Shown here: in pieces, positions 45,762-57,279 of the stretch
How the letters are laid out: every line of letters begins with the position of its first letter
How positions within the stretch are numbered: position 1 is the stretch's first letter
Source of the DNA: Ashinkailepas kermadecensis
Taxonomy: Eukaryota > Arthropoda > Thecostraca > Neolepadidae
NCBI GenBank assembly: GCA_034440615.1
Contig: JAOTOM010002649.1
Span: 48,729 to 112,728, forward strand
Reading direction: 5' to 3'
DNA length: 64,000 nucleotides
Program-made: the position numbers and the translations under genes
The notes under the pieces: model-generated
The model's database searches: none
What the model was told of the DNA's origin: nothing
What the model saw: only the letters and a program-made list of their open reading frames with translations

Positions 45762-45880
45762 TCAGCACAATCCTTTTCGAAAATCGTCAGCCTCCAAGAG
45801 TTCATCAAGCACCTGCTGGTACTTGACCTTGTCCTGACGGTGACCGCGCTGATTCGTGATGGGTGACTTCGGTACGTGCC
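45762..45880 (-). CDS. Possible terminal exon of an unidentified minus-strand gene
   Basis: The minus frame reads HVPKSPITNQRGHRQDKVKY and QQVLDELLEADDFRKGLC before TGA at 45764-45762. An acceptor-like CACCGTCAG precedes DKVKYQQVL. The composition suits a helical, acidic C-terminus and is richer in GC than the flanks. The family is not recognised and no upstream exon is securely linked. Confidence 0.22.
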
Positions 45881-46229
45881 ATGATGACAAAATATTCGGT
45901 TTGAATGTCATTGGCGTTGAACTACATCACGTTGTTTCACGACTATGGTCTGAAGACCACAACGACGATCGGGAAAATAGCGGCGCGCCAACATACATCT
46001 GTTTTACCTGACTTTGGAGGTCGATCAGGAGAGGTAAACAATAATGACCGACGTAGCTCTGGAAGCTAAATGACAAAACTACGTATTGCCATGCCATCAG
46101 TTCACCTGATGAAGACATGTAAATGTCTTCATCTAGCACGGAACAAAGCCTAGTGTGGGGGAAAATTGCTCTTCGCCCTACCAGGGATACAAATGTCTTT
46201 CTCGCCATAGTTGACGCCCAATGCTTCAA

Positions 46230-46930
46230 GATCTCGTGGTGAATAGTATGCTACACAAGTAGCTACATTGCCAGTTTGCCACACGGCGACGATCGTTTGT
46301 GATTCTACGTATTGCGGTATATTCATTAAGCTTATGGACTTCCTTGTAATTATTTTTTACCTCAAGCTAGCTTCCGTCGTGATATCAGTTTGCGTACTTT
46401 ACATCACCAGTTAGCCTCCTTTATGCTACCACGTAGCCTCCTTTACACCTTCAATTAGCTTCCACTATGCCATCATTTAGTTTCTTTCATACCATCAGTC
46501 GCAGAAAGATGTCTTCCCTCATCTTACTCAAACGAAGCACATTTGGTCTTCCTATCTTTTTTATGCCGGAAGTTGTCACCCAATCAGCTCACTGCATTGA
46601 GAGCAGCATGTGTAGCCGGATATTCTGTACTCATTTTGCATTTGTGTTGTTATTTACAAGCAGGTTTTGTATACCATTCCTAACGTTCCTCGTCGAAAAA
46701 TGGGCTCCTCGATGTGCCCGGTGATTTTTGTACTCCCGAATTTCTATGTAGTGTATTTGTCACTCGCCACATAGTGTCCTGGTCACCAGTCACACCTTCC
46801 ATTTCGTCTCAAGAACTGAAGATAATGTTGTGACATCTTTTCAGCATCGTGTGTTGTGCCGTGTTTTAGTACGCGGCTTGCGACATGCCTTTCGGTTTTT
46901 CTATGGTTAGTGTGATGCAGTTTTGTGGTT
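46230..46930. other. No gene recognised
   Basis: Anonymous DNA. A short imperfect repeat of CACCAGTTAGCCTCCTTTA-type units lies around 46390-46490. Confidence 0.45.
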
Positions 46931-46937
46931 GCTGCAC

Positions 46938-47125
46938 ACCTAATCAGTTCACCTGATCAGTTCACCTGTTCAGCTCACCTGATCAGTCCATCTGATCACT
47001 TCACCTGATCAGTTCACCTGATCATGTCACCTGATCAGTTCACCCGATCAGTTCACCTGATCAGTTCACCTGCTCAGTTTACCTGATCAGTTCACCTGCT
47101 CAGTTCACCTGATCAGTTCATATGA
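46938..47125. repeat. 13-bp minisatellite, about 14 copies
   Basis: Units GATCAGTTCACCT with GCTCAGTT variants; each contains TGATCA. Confidence 0.93.
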
Positions 47126-47129
47126 AGAG

Positions 47130-48480
47130 CCTAATTGAGTGCATTCGATCCGTTCGTATATGTTCATGTTGCTAGTTTATCGGATTGGTGGGTGTGAGCA
47201 GCTTTCCTCGTGAATGAATCTGACAAGGTGCATTCTTATTCTAGACCACCACTGTCTAGTCAGTCGAAAAAGAGAAAGCGTAGTAGATGACTACCTTGTG
47301 TCTAGTCGCATGAACACATCCGGATTAATGGGTGCAAAATAGAGCTATCGGCACTTGTGTGGTGCATGTTGTTGCCCAGGCCATGTAAACTCGGCACTGG
47401 CCCATACCGAGTCGCCGCGGGCAAGCTGAAATTCCAGGCACCTGGCCAGAGTTAAACCCAAGACCTAGTCACGAAAAGCACACACTATCCACAAGGTTAT
47501 CGGCTGTCCGACGAAGATAGGGACATGGTGGTGCAAGCTTGCGGCGTCTACCGTTCTCAGATCCTGGTAAAAAGGGGGACGAAGAGGGAAGATTTCATGG
47601 ACTTGCCGCACCGTGTCCACTGCTGTGCACCACCGCCTGCACGTCGTGAACAGTGCTTCTGTAAAAAGGAACGAACGGTGTTCCTTTTTTCTAAATAAGC
47701 CAAGCTGGAAGGATGTGTTTTCTTGGGTCGAAGTCATCGCACCAAAAATGAAGTTAAAATATGCAAGCGGGTTCTCAATGAAATACAAAAACGTTTTTGT
47801 GACTGGTGTATGTATTTGGTAGCGGCTTTGAGCATCCTATTCCTTTAACCGTCTCACTTGATTCAGGCATCCCTTCAGACATAAAAACTGCGAAGGCGGT
47901 ATATATCAGTGGGACTATTTAAAGAAAATTATTGCGGGGCAGAGTGGGAAAGCTAAGCTGGTGCAAAACATGTGGCGCACATCAATATCTCAGACAAAGG
48001 TAGAAACTTCATTGAGTACATGTGGTGCATTCTGCAATTACACATACCAGGCTGGGAAAACTAATCGTAAAAGTCGCTTGCTGCGGGTGCGAATTCCATC
48101 GCAATAAACACTTCGAAATAGGATCTGCATATCAGGGAGCACCTGTTATAAATACACACTTTGACCCGCCTGACCCACTGCCGGCCCGCTGAAGCGCTAG
48201 CTGGATCTGGCAACAGCAGATATAGCCTGATGCAGCAGAAGCCACCAACTGCATGACGTCAGCTTGGCGACACGCTGGGTAGCGAGCTTTCCAACATCCG
48301 GACAACCGCGCACAGAAATCAGGGCGGTGCTGCACCAATGGTGGCTTCCTTCTTCTCCGTGATCTTCTTTGTCCTGACCCAAAATCGACAAACCGAGAAA
48401 ATGCATCCGGCCGTGTCGTAATCTACATCTTGATTCGCCTTTAATAGGCTGGAATTGCAGCTGGGTTGGTCCTCTACAAC
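47130..48480. other. No gene recognised
   Basis: Anonymous DNA on both strands. Confidence 0.45.
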
Positions 48481-48482
48481 TC

Positions 48483-48740
48483 TTTCGCTCTCACTCTCAC
48501 TCTCTCCCACTCCCTCTCCCTCTTCCTCTTCCTCTTCCTCTTCCTCTTCCTCTTCCTCTTCCTCTTCCTCTTCCTCTTCCTCTCCCTCTCCCTCTCCCTC
48601 TCCCTCTCCCTCTCCCTCTCCCTCTCCCTCTCCCTCTCCCTCTCCCTCTCCCTCTCCCTCTCCCTCTCCCTCTCCCTCTCCCTCTCCCTCGCCCTCGCCC
48701 TTTCCCTCTTCCTCTCCCTTTCGTCCTCCCTCTCCCTCAC
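48483..48740. repeat. (CCTCTT)n to (CCTCTC)n hexamer tract
   Basis: About twelve CTTCCT-type hexamers change abruptly at about 48581 to about twenty CTCCCT-type hexamers, then decay. Long Ser/Pro frames within it are artefacts. Confidence 0.95.
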
Positions 48741-48759
48741 TTATTTTCAGCCTGAAGCC

Positions 48760-49085
48760 AATGTTCCAAATAAAAATAGGGTAAATGTATTCCGTTCGGT
48801 GTTGGAAGATATGTGCAATTGTATTACGTATTACTTAGATCAAATTGTTGAGCGTTAGAGCTGTTTTGAAATGAACTGCATCTGATAGCTGCTTGCTGTA
48901 TAATGTTAATCCTAGCCATCAGCTCATTCGTGACAGCAGCTGCTGTATTCCTAGCAATAATAGACAAAACACCCGCTGACCAACTCGTACGTTTTGTTAG
49001 CCAGCTCTAGGCATTGGTTATTGTCTTACATGATGAGTGCCAGTATTACCCTTTATGTGTATGACATTTTGTGTATGGCCTATAG
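48760..49085. other. No gene recognised
   Basis: AT-rich anonymous sequence. Confidence 0.45.
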
Positions 49086-49090
49086 TTTAC

Positions 49091-49195
49091 CTTCGTTTCC
49101 ATTGGAATAAAGAGGGGTTGAGGAAAATAGCGATTTGTTTGAGGATGTTGTCAGGATCTCCGAACTGCTTGTAGTCCAGCTGTCTGTCGTACACA
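49091..49195 (-). CDS. Candidate exon of an unidentified minus-strand gene
   Basis: On the minus strand a pyrimidine-rich stretch leads to CGTGCTACAG, then an open 105-base segment, then the donor CGAAG|GTAAAC. It enters needing one base and encodes VYDRQLDYKQFGDPDNILKQ followed by IAIFLNPSLFQWKR. The residue pattern looks like a real conserved protein, but I cannot name it. It may belong with the candidates at 45762-45880 and 54033-54087, which are on the same strand. Confidence 0.4.
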
Positions 49196-50049
49196 CTGTA
49201 GCACGAGAACGCATATTGGAAGAAGAGAATGAGAGTGAGTGGAAAATCAGCCATGCAACATGAAAACCGAGGCATGTTTCAGTAATAAGTAACATTTTTG
49301 CTAATGAGGCACAACTAAGAAACCCTGCAGCAAATGCCATGGCGCATGACGAAAAGTCGTGACAGTTTGATACTATGACTGTGAGTAGGTATATTTGATC
49401 AGATTAAAGAGTTATAGGTTTACGGGCTGTCGCATGCACTCGCTCCTTCAGAAAGGGAGATTGCTGAATGGGAGGACTTTTTCAAGACCCATCTAAATAT
49501 GGCATCAGAAAGCGAGAATTTGTGATCAAAGGTAATCAGTTCCTATCGTTAAAATATATACCAATCAAAAGTAGCTGAATTCACACGACAGAAGTCATTG
49601 AGCCTTTGTCTGAGAGAAGCCTTTGTCGATCAGATTTGGACTTCGAAGTTGCTGAAGATCCGACTTTCCACCGAACACCAATCGTGACAAGAGTTATACA
49701 GGGGCCATTCCAATCAATGACCAGCCAGGCGGCCGACCGGCCTCGGGGTGCGCAGGTCGCGATGTCGGGCTGCAGCCACGCCGACTCGATTATCCTGGCA
49801 AACATTCTCTTGAGAAAAAATATGTGCACGCCTCAAAGCGAACATTGTGGTGAAAGCTGATACAAACCAAATTAAAGGAACAGGTGAAGCTCTGAGTGAA
49901 GGAATTGGAATTGGAACGCTCCAACAAAAAGTTATCGGGATTCAAAATTCTGACAGACGCCGGGCCGGGTAGGTCAGATGGACTTTGACACATATTCACG
50001 GGAGCAGGTCCACCTGTGCTATTGTGGTATTTACACCAAATATCAGGCT

Positions 50050-50275
50050 CTTGTCACATGCACACGTGAGTTCGGGTTTTTGTCGCATGCACACGGGAGC
50101 TCGGGCTTTTGTCGCATACACACGGGAGCTCGGGCTTTTGTCGCATACACACGAAAGTTCGGGCTTTTGTCGCATACACACAGGAGGTCGGGCTGTTGTC
50201 GTATGCACACGAGAGTTCGGGCTTTTGTCGCATACACACGGGAGCTCGGCTTGTGTTGAATGCACACGGGAGCTC
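50050..50275. repeat. 29-bp minisatellite, about 8 copies
   Basis: Units with GGGAGCTCGGGCTTTTGTCG and CATACACAC. Confidence 0.93.
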
Positions 50276-50515
50276 AGCCTTCGCTTTCGCTCGTAATTAC
50301 AGGTTTTTGTTTAATTATTCATACAGATTTTGATTAATTATTTTGTTAAATTATTAAGTGTCTAATTTCCATTGTGGACATTGGCGTCGTCCGAAATGCT
50401 TCATCTGTCATGTTGTATTTTGCTTCCTCCTCTGACATTATATTCTGAGTGTGCTCCTGGTCTACACCGCCACCCAGTGTCCCGCCACCTCCTGCTCGGG
50501 TACGCTGGCTGACGT

Positions 50516-50597
50516 GGACTGTGGACTGTGGACTGTGTGGACTGTGGACTGTGGACTGTGGACTGTGGACTGTGGACTGTGGACTGTGGACTGTGGA
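50516..50597. repeat. (ACTGTGG)n heptamer array
   Basis: About eleven ACTGTGG units with one short unit near 50535. Confidence 0.94.
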
Positions 50598-50599
50598 CG

Positions 50600-53500
50600 A
50601 AAGCGAGCACTGCCACGTGACGGCGGGCCTGACAAAGCTGGTGCCAGTTGTGACGCAAGCATACTGACTAGTGTCGCGCGGAAGCGGTCACGCCACCTCC
50701 CACTGCACGGAACGGCCAACAACGCATCCATGACACGGGACGTTCGACGGCCAACGACGCAGCCCCGTACCCACTCCTCTCTCTCCGAGGTGATCAGCAC
50801 CCCTGGCGATATCATGTGGCTGATATACGAGGTTAATCCCCAGAGATGATCAGCATTGCATAAATATACAGACTGGCATTTTCAAATCCGGTTCAATCCA
50901 TATTCGTATGAACCAATCCAATCCTTATCCATGTATCAGATACAGATATCCAGTGGCGCAGCCAGGATTTTTGTAAGGGGGGAAACTGAAAAGAATGTGA
51001 AGAAACAGAGAAAGTTTTCAGTACACAAAGCGCGCCAAAAGCTTGGGAATTTTCGTGGTGAAAATCTCAAAATTTATCGTTTGATCTAGCATATTCTTGG
51101 TTGCTTTGTTAGGGGTGGTTGGCTTGACTCCCCCTGTAATTCAGGGCTAATGACCTCACTGCATCTCTACTTATGTCGTCAAGGAATCTAGCCCGACCTA
51201 CCACACAGCAATGTTAAAATACCGCTGTTAACTTCAATTCACAACGGACAATGACTGAGTATGTATGCACTATAACTGTTTGCATGGTACATACATGCTG
51301 TTCAATAAAAACGTATGTCGCTTCACAACTCCTCGAAAATAAAATTACATGCTAGGCCATGGTCACCTCTGGATTGTAAATGCTTTTATGTAAATGGATT
51401 GTAAATGCTTTTATGTAGTTGTAAATGCTTTCGGTGTAAATGTAAATGCTTCATTCACACCGAAGTCCTGTGGAGCCGGCGAATTCGACCCGCAGATATT
51501 TGTCCATCGCATCGTGTATGTTTCGCAATGCAGCGCATCCACCGTAGCCTTCCATAGTCGAACAATATGGGTGCAAAAATAAAAGCATACGTCTGGTGAA
51601 GGAAATATCGAATAAACTCACTGCGGTCACATTAGCCAGGCAGCAATTCAAGTTATCTTTTCACAAGGAATACAATATTTACGAGTGGAAAACACAGTAT
51701 GGAATATGGTACAGAGCATGGGGTGGGAGAGGAGCATGCGAATGACAACTTTCAGTTGTCCAGATCCGAGGCACCTAGACATTTATTGAACCGGCTAAGG
51801 AAGCCGACACCAGCCCACCACTAACGAGTCAGATAACACAAAAGTCAGACTGTGGCATGGGGAGCACTACTTGCGAATCCAAGATGTCGGATGCGGGAGC
51901 AAGTACGAACAAGTTTCATCATTGATAAGGTGTTCAATTAAGAAGTTCATTGAAACATATCTATACGCGTATTTCTATCTAATATTATAACTTTCAGCAC
52001 AGTCGATTTTCACTGTCATGACAATATCAATCCAGGTCTGTTCAGTTTGGAGGGATATTGTCCCGTGAAGGGCACAGCCCCATTCACTGAACATGTGCTT
52101 TAGTAGCGAAGTACAATGCAAGCATAGTTGGAAGGAAAATAGTTCATGATCCAACCATGAAAGAGGCGTTTAAAATCAAAGGTTAGATTATTTGGCTAAA
52201 TAACAGGCGTTTCTGTTTTCCGTCATGAGTATTTGCTGCTTTATACGGTGATCATGGCTGAAGCTCGACGAGTCGTTAATTTAGTCAAATAATATAACTT
52301 TTAAGTGCAAAACGAGTAACACTGGGGACGAAAAGGGCAGTGCAGTGCCTTGCGTGGTGAGAGTGAGTTCCCCTCCCAAATATGCACAATCGCACGCCTG
52401 CTAATGAGCAAGAACGTAACTTACAAACATCTATCTATCAAGCGAAAAGCGCCGTACCACAAACTCTAGTCCAATCGACTCCAATCCCCTCCTTGGACGC
52501 GGGCACGGTGTTTGCGTAAGTAAATGCACACCGGCAGGTTGTACGCCACAAGTTCTGTAGAAACACCAACATTGGAGGGCCCGTCAGCCTTGAGCGGACT
52601 CTAGGCCGGAGCGCTTTTTTCGTCCCGTGTGGCGAGCTTTGGGGCTTCAATGCAATTTGGTGGAGGCCGGCTTGATATTTTGAAGATCCTCTTGGTTTGT
52701 ATTTGTCCACACTCAACACGCAATTTTCCGGGAACGGAAAAAGGCAAAAGGCTAGCAAAAGACAAGATAATGTAAGCCTCCTTACACATACCCCTCCTGA
52801 AAGATTGTGTGGTACTGCCTCTGAACTGACAGGATCTGATGCCTTCCCGGGACCGATAGACCACTTTAAGAACACCGAAACTGTCTGAAATTCCCCAAAT
52901 TCACAACAAGTGATATGAACATCGTAGACTGATGGTAAATTAGTTAAAATATCCCCGAAACTTTATAACATTGCAACAGGAGGAGATGCCCAATGTGACC
53001 ATATCCTAACGAAATTGCTTTCCCAAAAAGCAAAAGGAAGAACTACGCTCCATGCAATAACTGCATGATTGGTGCACCCCCTGCTGGCCCGATAAATAAT
53101 ACAATGAAAAAGCCGAAGCATCCACAAAATAGTCACGCTTAGCATCAATTTTTACAGAATCTTTGCGGTATTTCTACACACATATGTTTGTTTTGCATGC
53201 ATATAGGCACAAACTATTTCAAGTCAACAAACTATGTCTTGATATATCTCCGACACACCAGATAAAAAGCTGCAAAGCAACTTCCCTGGACTAAAACAAT
53301 CCTGTACACCGTCAGTTGCTATGTCAATTATATTTATTTTGCATAGTACTCAACTCCCACCAGGGGTGAAGAGTCCTACTTGATTGATGGGGTCGGTTAT
53401 CCCCTCTCCACCCTTGCTCTGAACTTGAAAACAAAATTTTGCTCAAACATTGAGGCTTCACCCTTCTTCAACTTTGCACATTTGGACTTAATAAAAATTT

Positions 53501-53660
53501 TGGTTCGCATATTTCATCCGATGATTTTTATTTTATTGACCCAATTATGCAACATAATTGCTAGCCCATGCCGAACCGTCCAATGCACCTCATTAGAACA
53601 ATACTACAAAGATTTTGAGAGCATGACCGTGAGAAGAACACGTAAATAAAGAACAATATA
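50600..53660. other. No gene recognised; contains a MITE-like end
   Basis: Anonymous DNA. CCAGTGGCGCAGCCAGGATT at 50952 with a following G run matches the MITE family seen at 36813, but the right end is unclear. The 145-codon minus frame at 52438-52875 shows no recognisable domain. Confidence 0.4.
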
Positions 53661-53669
53661 CGGGCGTCC

Positions 53670-53855
53670 AGAGGCGCAGCCAAGACCCCTCCCGTAACAA
53701 CCAAAAATGCACTAGATTAAGCAAGACATTTTTATATTTTGATCACGCTAAAGCAAAAGTTTGGCACGCTTCGCATCGAAAGCGGTCTCTGCTTCCTGAA
53801 AAAAAATGGGGTCGTGTCATCTTGAAGAACATCCTGGCTGCGCGCCTAGGGACAT
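53670..53855. mobile_element. MITE-like element, third copy
   Basis: It starts CCAGAGGCGCAGCCAAGACC, shares TGCACTAGATTAAG-type and TTTTGATCACGC words with 36813-37005, and ends near CTGGCTGCGCGCCTAGG. It is diverged from the other copies. Confidence 0.5.
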
Positions 53856-54032
53856 CATCTAAATTGTTCCACATTTTGTTCCCGGACATGATATAATAAT
53901 CGCGTTTTTGTCGAACCCATTTTACGAAGTATCACCCACGTGACTCCTGTAATTGATCCTATCCAACTGAGGGGAGATACAGACTACAGAATGTCACCGA
54001 AATTAGAGAGTGTCCAGCTGGAGCCCAATCAC

Positions 54033-54087
54033 CTGTCAGCTCCTGCGTGAAGGTGAAGCGCAGGTCGGAGATAATGACGGGCACCAT
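54033..54087 (-). CDS. Candidate small exon on the minus strand
   Basis: The minus strand reads MVPVIISDLRFTFTQELT with donor CTGACAG|GTGATT. The acceptor side (GTTCATAAG) lacks a good pyrimidine tract. GC-rich and adjacent to the 37-bp array. No family recognised. Confidence 0.25.
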
Positions 54088-54114
54088 CTTATGAACTAGC
54101 TTTGCCCTATGCAG

Positions 54115-54708
54115 TTCGTGGCGGTTCATGGGCCATGCAGCTACCACGTGCTATCATACGGTCCGTGGGCCGTGCAGCTACCACGTATCATTTGGCGGTC
54201 CGTGGGCCGTACAGCCACCACGTGCCATCTGGCGGTCCGTGGGCCGTACAGCCACCACGTGCCATTGACGGTCCGTGGGCCGTGCAGCCACCACGTGCCA
54301 TCTGGCGGTCCGTGAGCCGTGCAGCCACCACGTGCCATCTGGCGGTCCGTGGTCTGTATAGCCACCACGTGCCATTGACGGTCCGTGGGCCGTACAGCCA
54401 CCACGTGCCATCTGGCGGTCCGTGGGCCGTGCAGCCACCACGTGCCATCTGGCGGTTCGTGGGCCGTGCAGCCACCACGTGCCATCTGGCGGTCCGTGGG
54501 CCGTGCAGCCACCACGTGCCATCTGGCGGTCCGTGGGCCGTGCAGCCACCACGTGCCATCTGGCGGTCCGTGGGCCGTGCAGCCACCACGTGCTATCATA
54601 CGGTCCGTGGGCCGTACAGTCACCACGTGCCATCTGGCGGTCCATGGGCCGTGCAGCCACCACGTGTCATTGACGGTCCGTGGGCCGTGCAGCCACCACG
54701 TGCCAGGT
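54115..54708. repeat. 37-bp minisatellite, about 16 copies, one E-box per unit
   Basis: Units with GGCGGTCCGTGGGCCGTGCA and GCCACCACGTGCCATCT. Nearly every unit keeps the palindrome CACGTG. Some units are 4-6 bp shorter (ATTGACGG for ATCTGGCGG). Confidence 0.96.
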
Positions 54709-54709
54709 G

Positions 54710-56290
54710 CACCGACCGCGGCGCCACCGGCGTCACTTGGTGTCTCGCCACTGGTGGCGGGAATAGAACTACGACGGTGGCGCGATGGTGGCGCGATGGT
54801 GGCGCGATGGCGGTGCGCCAGTCTCGTACCGTCCGAGCGATGGTCTGGCAAGCGGCGCATGAGAGGACCACCGTATGACGGCGAGTGGATGGCACTTCGC
54901 TCGACAGCGGGCGGTGAACCTCCGCTTGCTGGTGGGAGATGGCGTCTCCGCCAGACTGCCGGTCAGCTGGAAAAGTTTTCCCGCCAACCATGAGTGCACT
55001 TACCATGACGGTGCCACTCCGTGACCTGATCTAACCTGACCTGCTTTTTGTCAGGGGAACTGGGGCATGTGCTCCCCCATTTGTCCTTGGAAACCTGCCC
55101 CCTCCGCTCCATACAAATTCCTGGTTCCGCCCCTGCTTTTCGTCAGTAGTTATCAAGTTGCCACCCTTCAATTATCACCACACAATATGGAGCGCCAAGT
55201 GGTTCGGAAGCTAGCGTCGATAATCACATCAGGATTAAATCAACCTCCAGCGGCCGACAGCTTCTGGCCAAAGTCCGCAACAGCCAATATTCTGGTCCGA
55301 ACAGAAGCCAAGTCCGGCGGGCGTTGTTGGGGCGGCTGGCCGATTGCCGCCTCGTGGCTGACCCACCCGCTGCACTGTCACCATGGTGACGACGTCCAGC
55401 CGCAAACGATCGCCATTCCCGTGTGACGTGTGAAGTATGTGTGACGTGTGTGAGTTGACGCGCAGTATCCGGCCTCGTGCAGTCGCCGCCGGGCAGGCAG
55501 TGTCGGGTGGCTGGCTTGGGTGCGTCCATCGATTGGTGGGCGCTTGTAGCAGCCGACCTGCGGCCCTGGCGACCGGCCACTCTTGGAGACTGTGAGTTTT
55601 GGGGTTATGGACTTTGGAAGCAAATGCACATTGGGTGCTATGATACGGCCCCGACTGGCGGCCGGCAGCCGGCGACCGGCAGACGGCCCAAATGACCACC
55701 GGCACCACCTGTCGATAAGCCGTGCCGCCCGGCCGGCCGCCACAGGTGCTGGTAACCCATGTAGAGTGGGTGTACACTGTACAGTGTGCAATGTGTCACA
55801 TGAGTTCGATATCGGCCACCATACCACGCCGCCACGCCACCGCGCCAACGAAACCTTTGTGACATTGAACGCTCGGCGGCCAGGCGGCGGGACGGTTGGC
55901 CGAATTTGCACCTCAGCAGTTTCTATATACACCGATAGATGTCGATTTTGTTTTACCAACCACGTCCCGATCATCAGCAACTTTGCATTTCCCTATAGTT
56001 TCTATGTAAGTCTATTTGGCTTCCAATACAAGGACTAGATGTTGCTAGGTAATAAATGTAGTCGTGTGCAATAATATTCATCAGCTCTGGTTGAACTATG
56101 CGCGACTTCTAGACTATATACTCTAGAAACTAGACTCTCTAGGCTTTGGACTTCCGGGGTGAATTCAGAGGAGAATGTAGAAATGAGAAGGTAAAGACGT
56201 ACAAGCTCAGTGTCTGCTAGCTGCACTTCATGCTGAGGTTAGAAGTGCTAACCCGGAAAAGAAAACGGTTTGCTACAGTCGCACCGCCAA
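54710..56290. other. No gene recognised
   Basis: GC-rich to about 55900, then AT-rich. Several long frames on both strands reflect the GC content; none shows a domain. Confidence 0.4.
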
Positions 56291-56324
56291 GAGCATACAA
56301 AGATCCTCTTGAAAATAACCACGC

Positions 56325-57275
56325 TTCCTCTCTTCTTCGCCAGCACAACTCGGTGTAGTGCTCGTGACGGGTACATACAATAACTACACTTCCTCTCTCA
56401 TTCGCCGGCACAGCTCGGTGTAGTGCTCGTGACGAATATATGCAATAATTACACTTCCTCTCCCATTCGCCGGCACAACTCGTTGTAGTGCTCGTGACGA
56501 ACATATGTAATAATTACACTTCCTCTCTCATTCGCCGGCACAACTCGGTGTAGTGCTCGTGACGGGTACATACAATAGCTACACTTCCTCTCTCATTCAC
56601 CGGCACAACTCGTTGTAGTGCTCGTGACGAACATATGTAATAATTACACTTCCTCTCTCATTCGCCGGCACAACTCGGTGTAGTGCTCGTGACGGGTACA
56701 TACAATAACTACACTTCCTCTCTCATTCGCCGGCACAACTCGGTGTAGTGCTCGTGACGAACATATGCAATAATTTCACTTCCTCTCTCATTCACCGGCA
56801 CAACTCGGTGTAGTGCTCGTGACGGGTACATACAATAACTACACTTCCTCTCTCATTCACCGGCACAACTCGGTGTAGTGCTCGTGACGGGTACATACAA
56901 TAACTACACTTCCTCTCTCATTCGCCGGCACAACTCGGTGTAGTGCTCGTGACGAACATATGCAATAATTTCACTTCCTCTCTCATTCACCGGCACAACT
57001 CGGTGTAGTGCTCGTGACGGGTACATACAATAACTACACTTCCTCTCTCATTCGCCGGCACAACTCGGTGTAGTGCTCGTGACGAACATATGCAATAATT
57101 TCACTTCCTCTCTCATTCACCGGCACAACTCGGTGTAGTGCTCGTGACGGGTACATACAATAGCTACACTTCCTCTCTCATTCGCCGGCACAACTCGGTG
57201 TAGTGCTCGTGACGAACATATGCAATAATTTCACTTCCTCTCTCATTCACCGGCACAACTCGGTGTAGTGCTCGT
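56325..57275. repeat. 65-bp minisatellite, about 15 copies, with alternating subtypes
   Basis: Units share ACTTCCTCTCTCATTCGCCG and AACTCGGTGTAGTGCTCGTG. They end either GGGTACATACAATAACTAC or AACATATGCAATAATTTC, and the two endings mostly alternate, forming a roughly 130-bp higher-order unit. Confidence 0.95.
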
Positions 57276-57279
57276 GACG

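Noticed and set aside
49735..49794. GC-rich minus-strand segment after TTTGCCAG
   Set aside because: It has an acceptor-like edge but no convincing donor or conserved pattern; too weak to list as an exon.
52438..52875. 145-codon minus-strand frame
   Set aside because: No recognisable domain, no splice or start context, and competing frames overlap it.
54102..54878. Frames of 202-258 codons on both strands
   Set aside because: They arise from the 37-bp array and GC-rich flank; all frames are about equally open.
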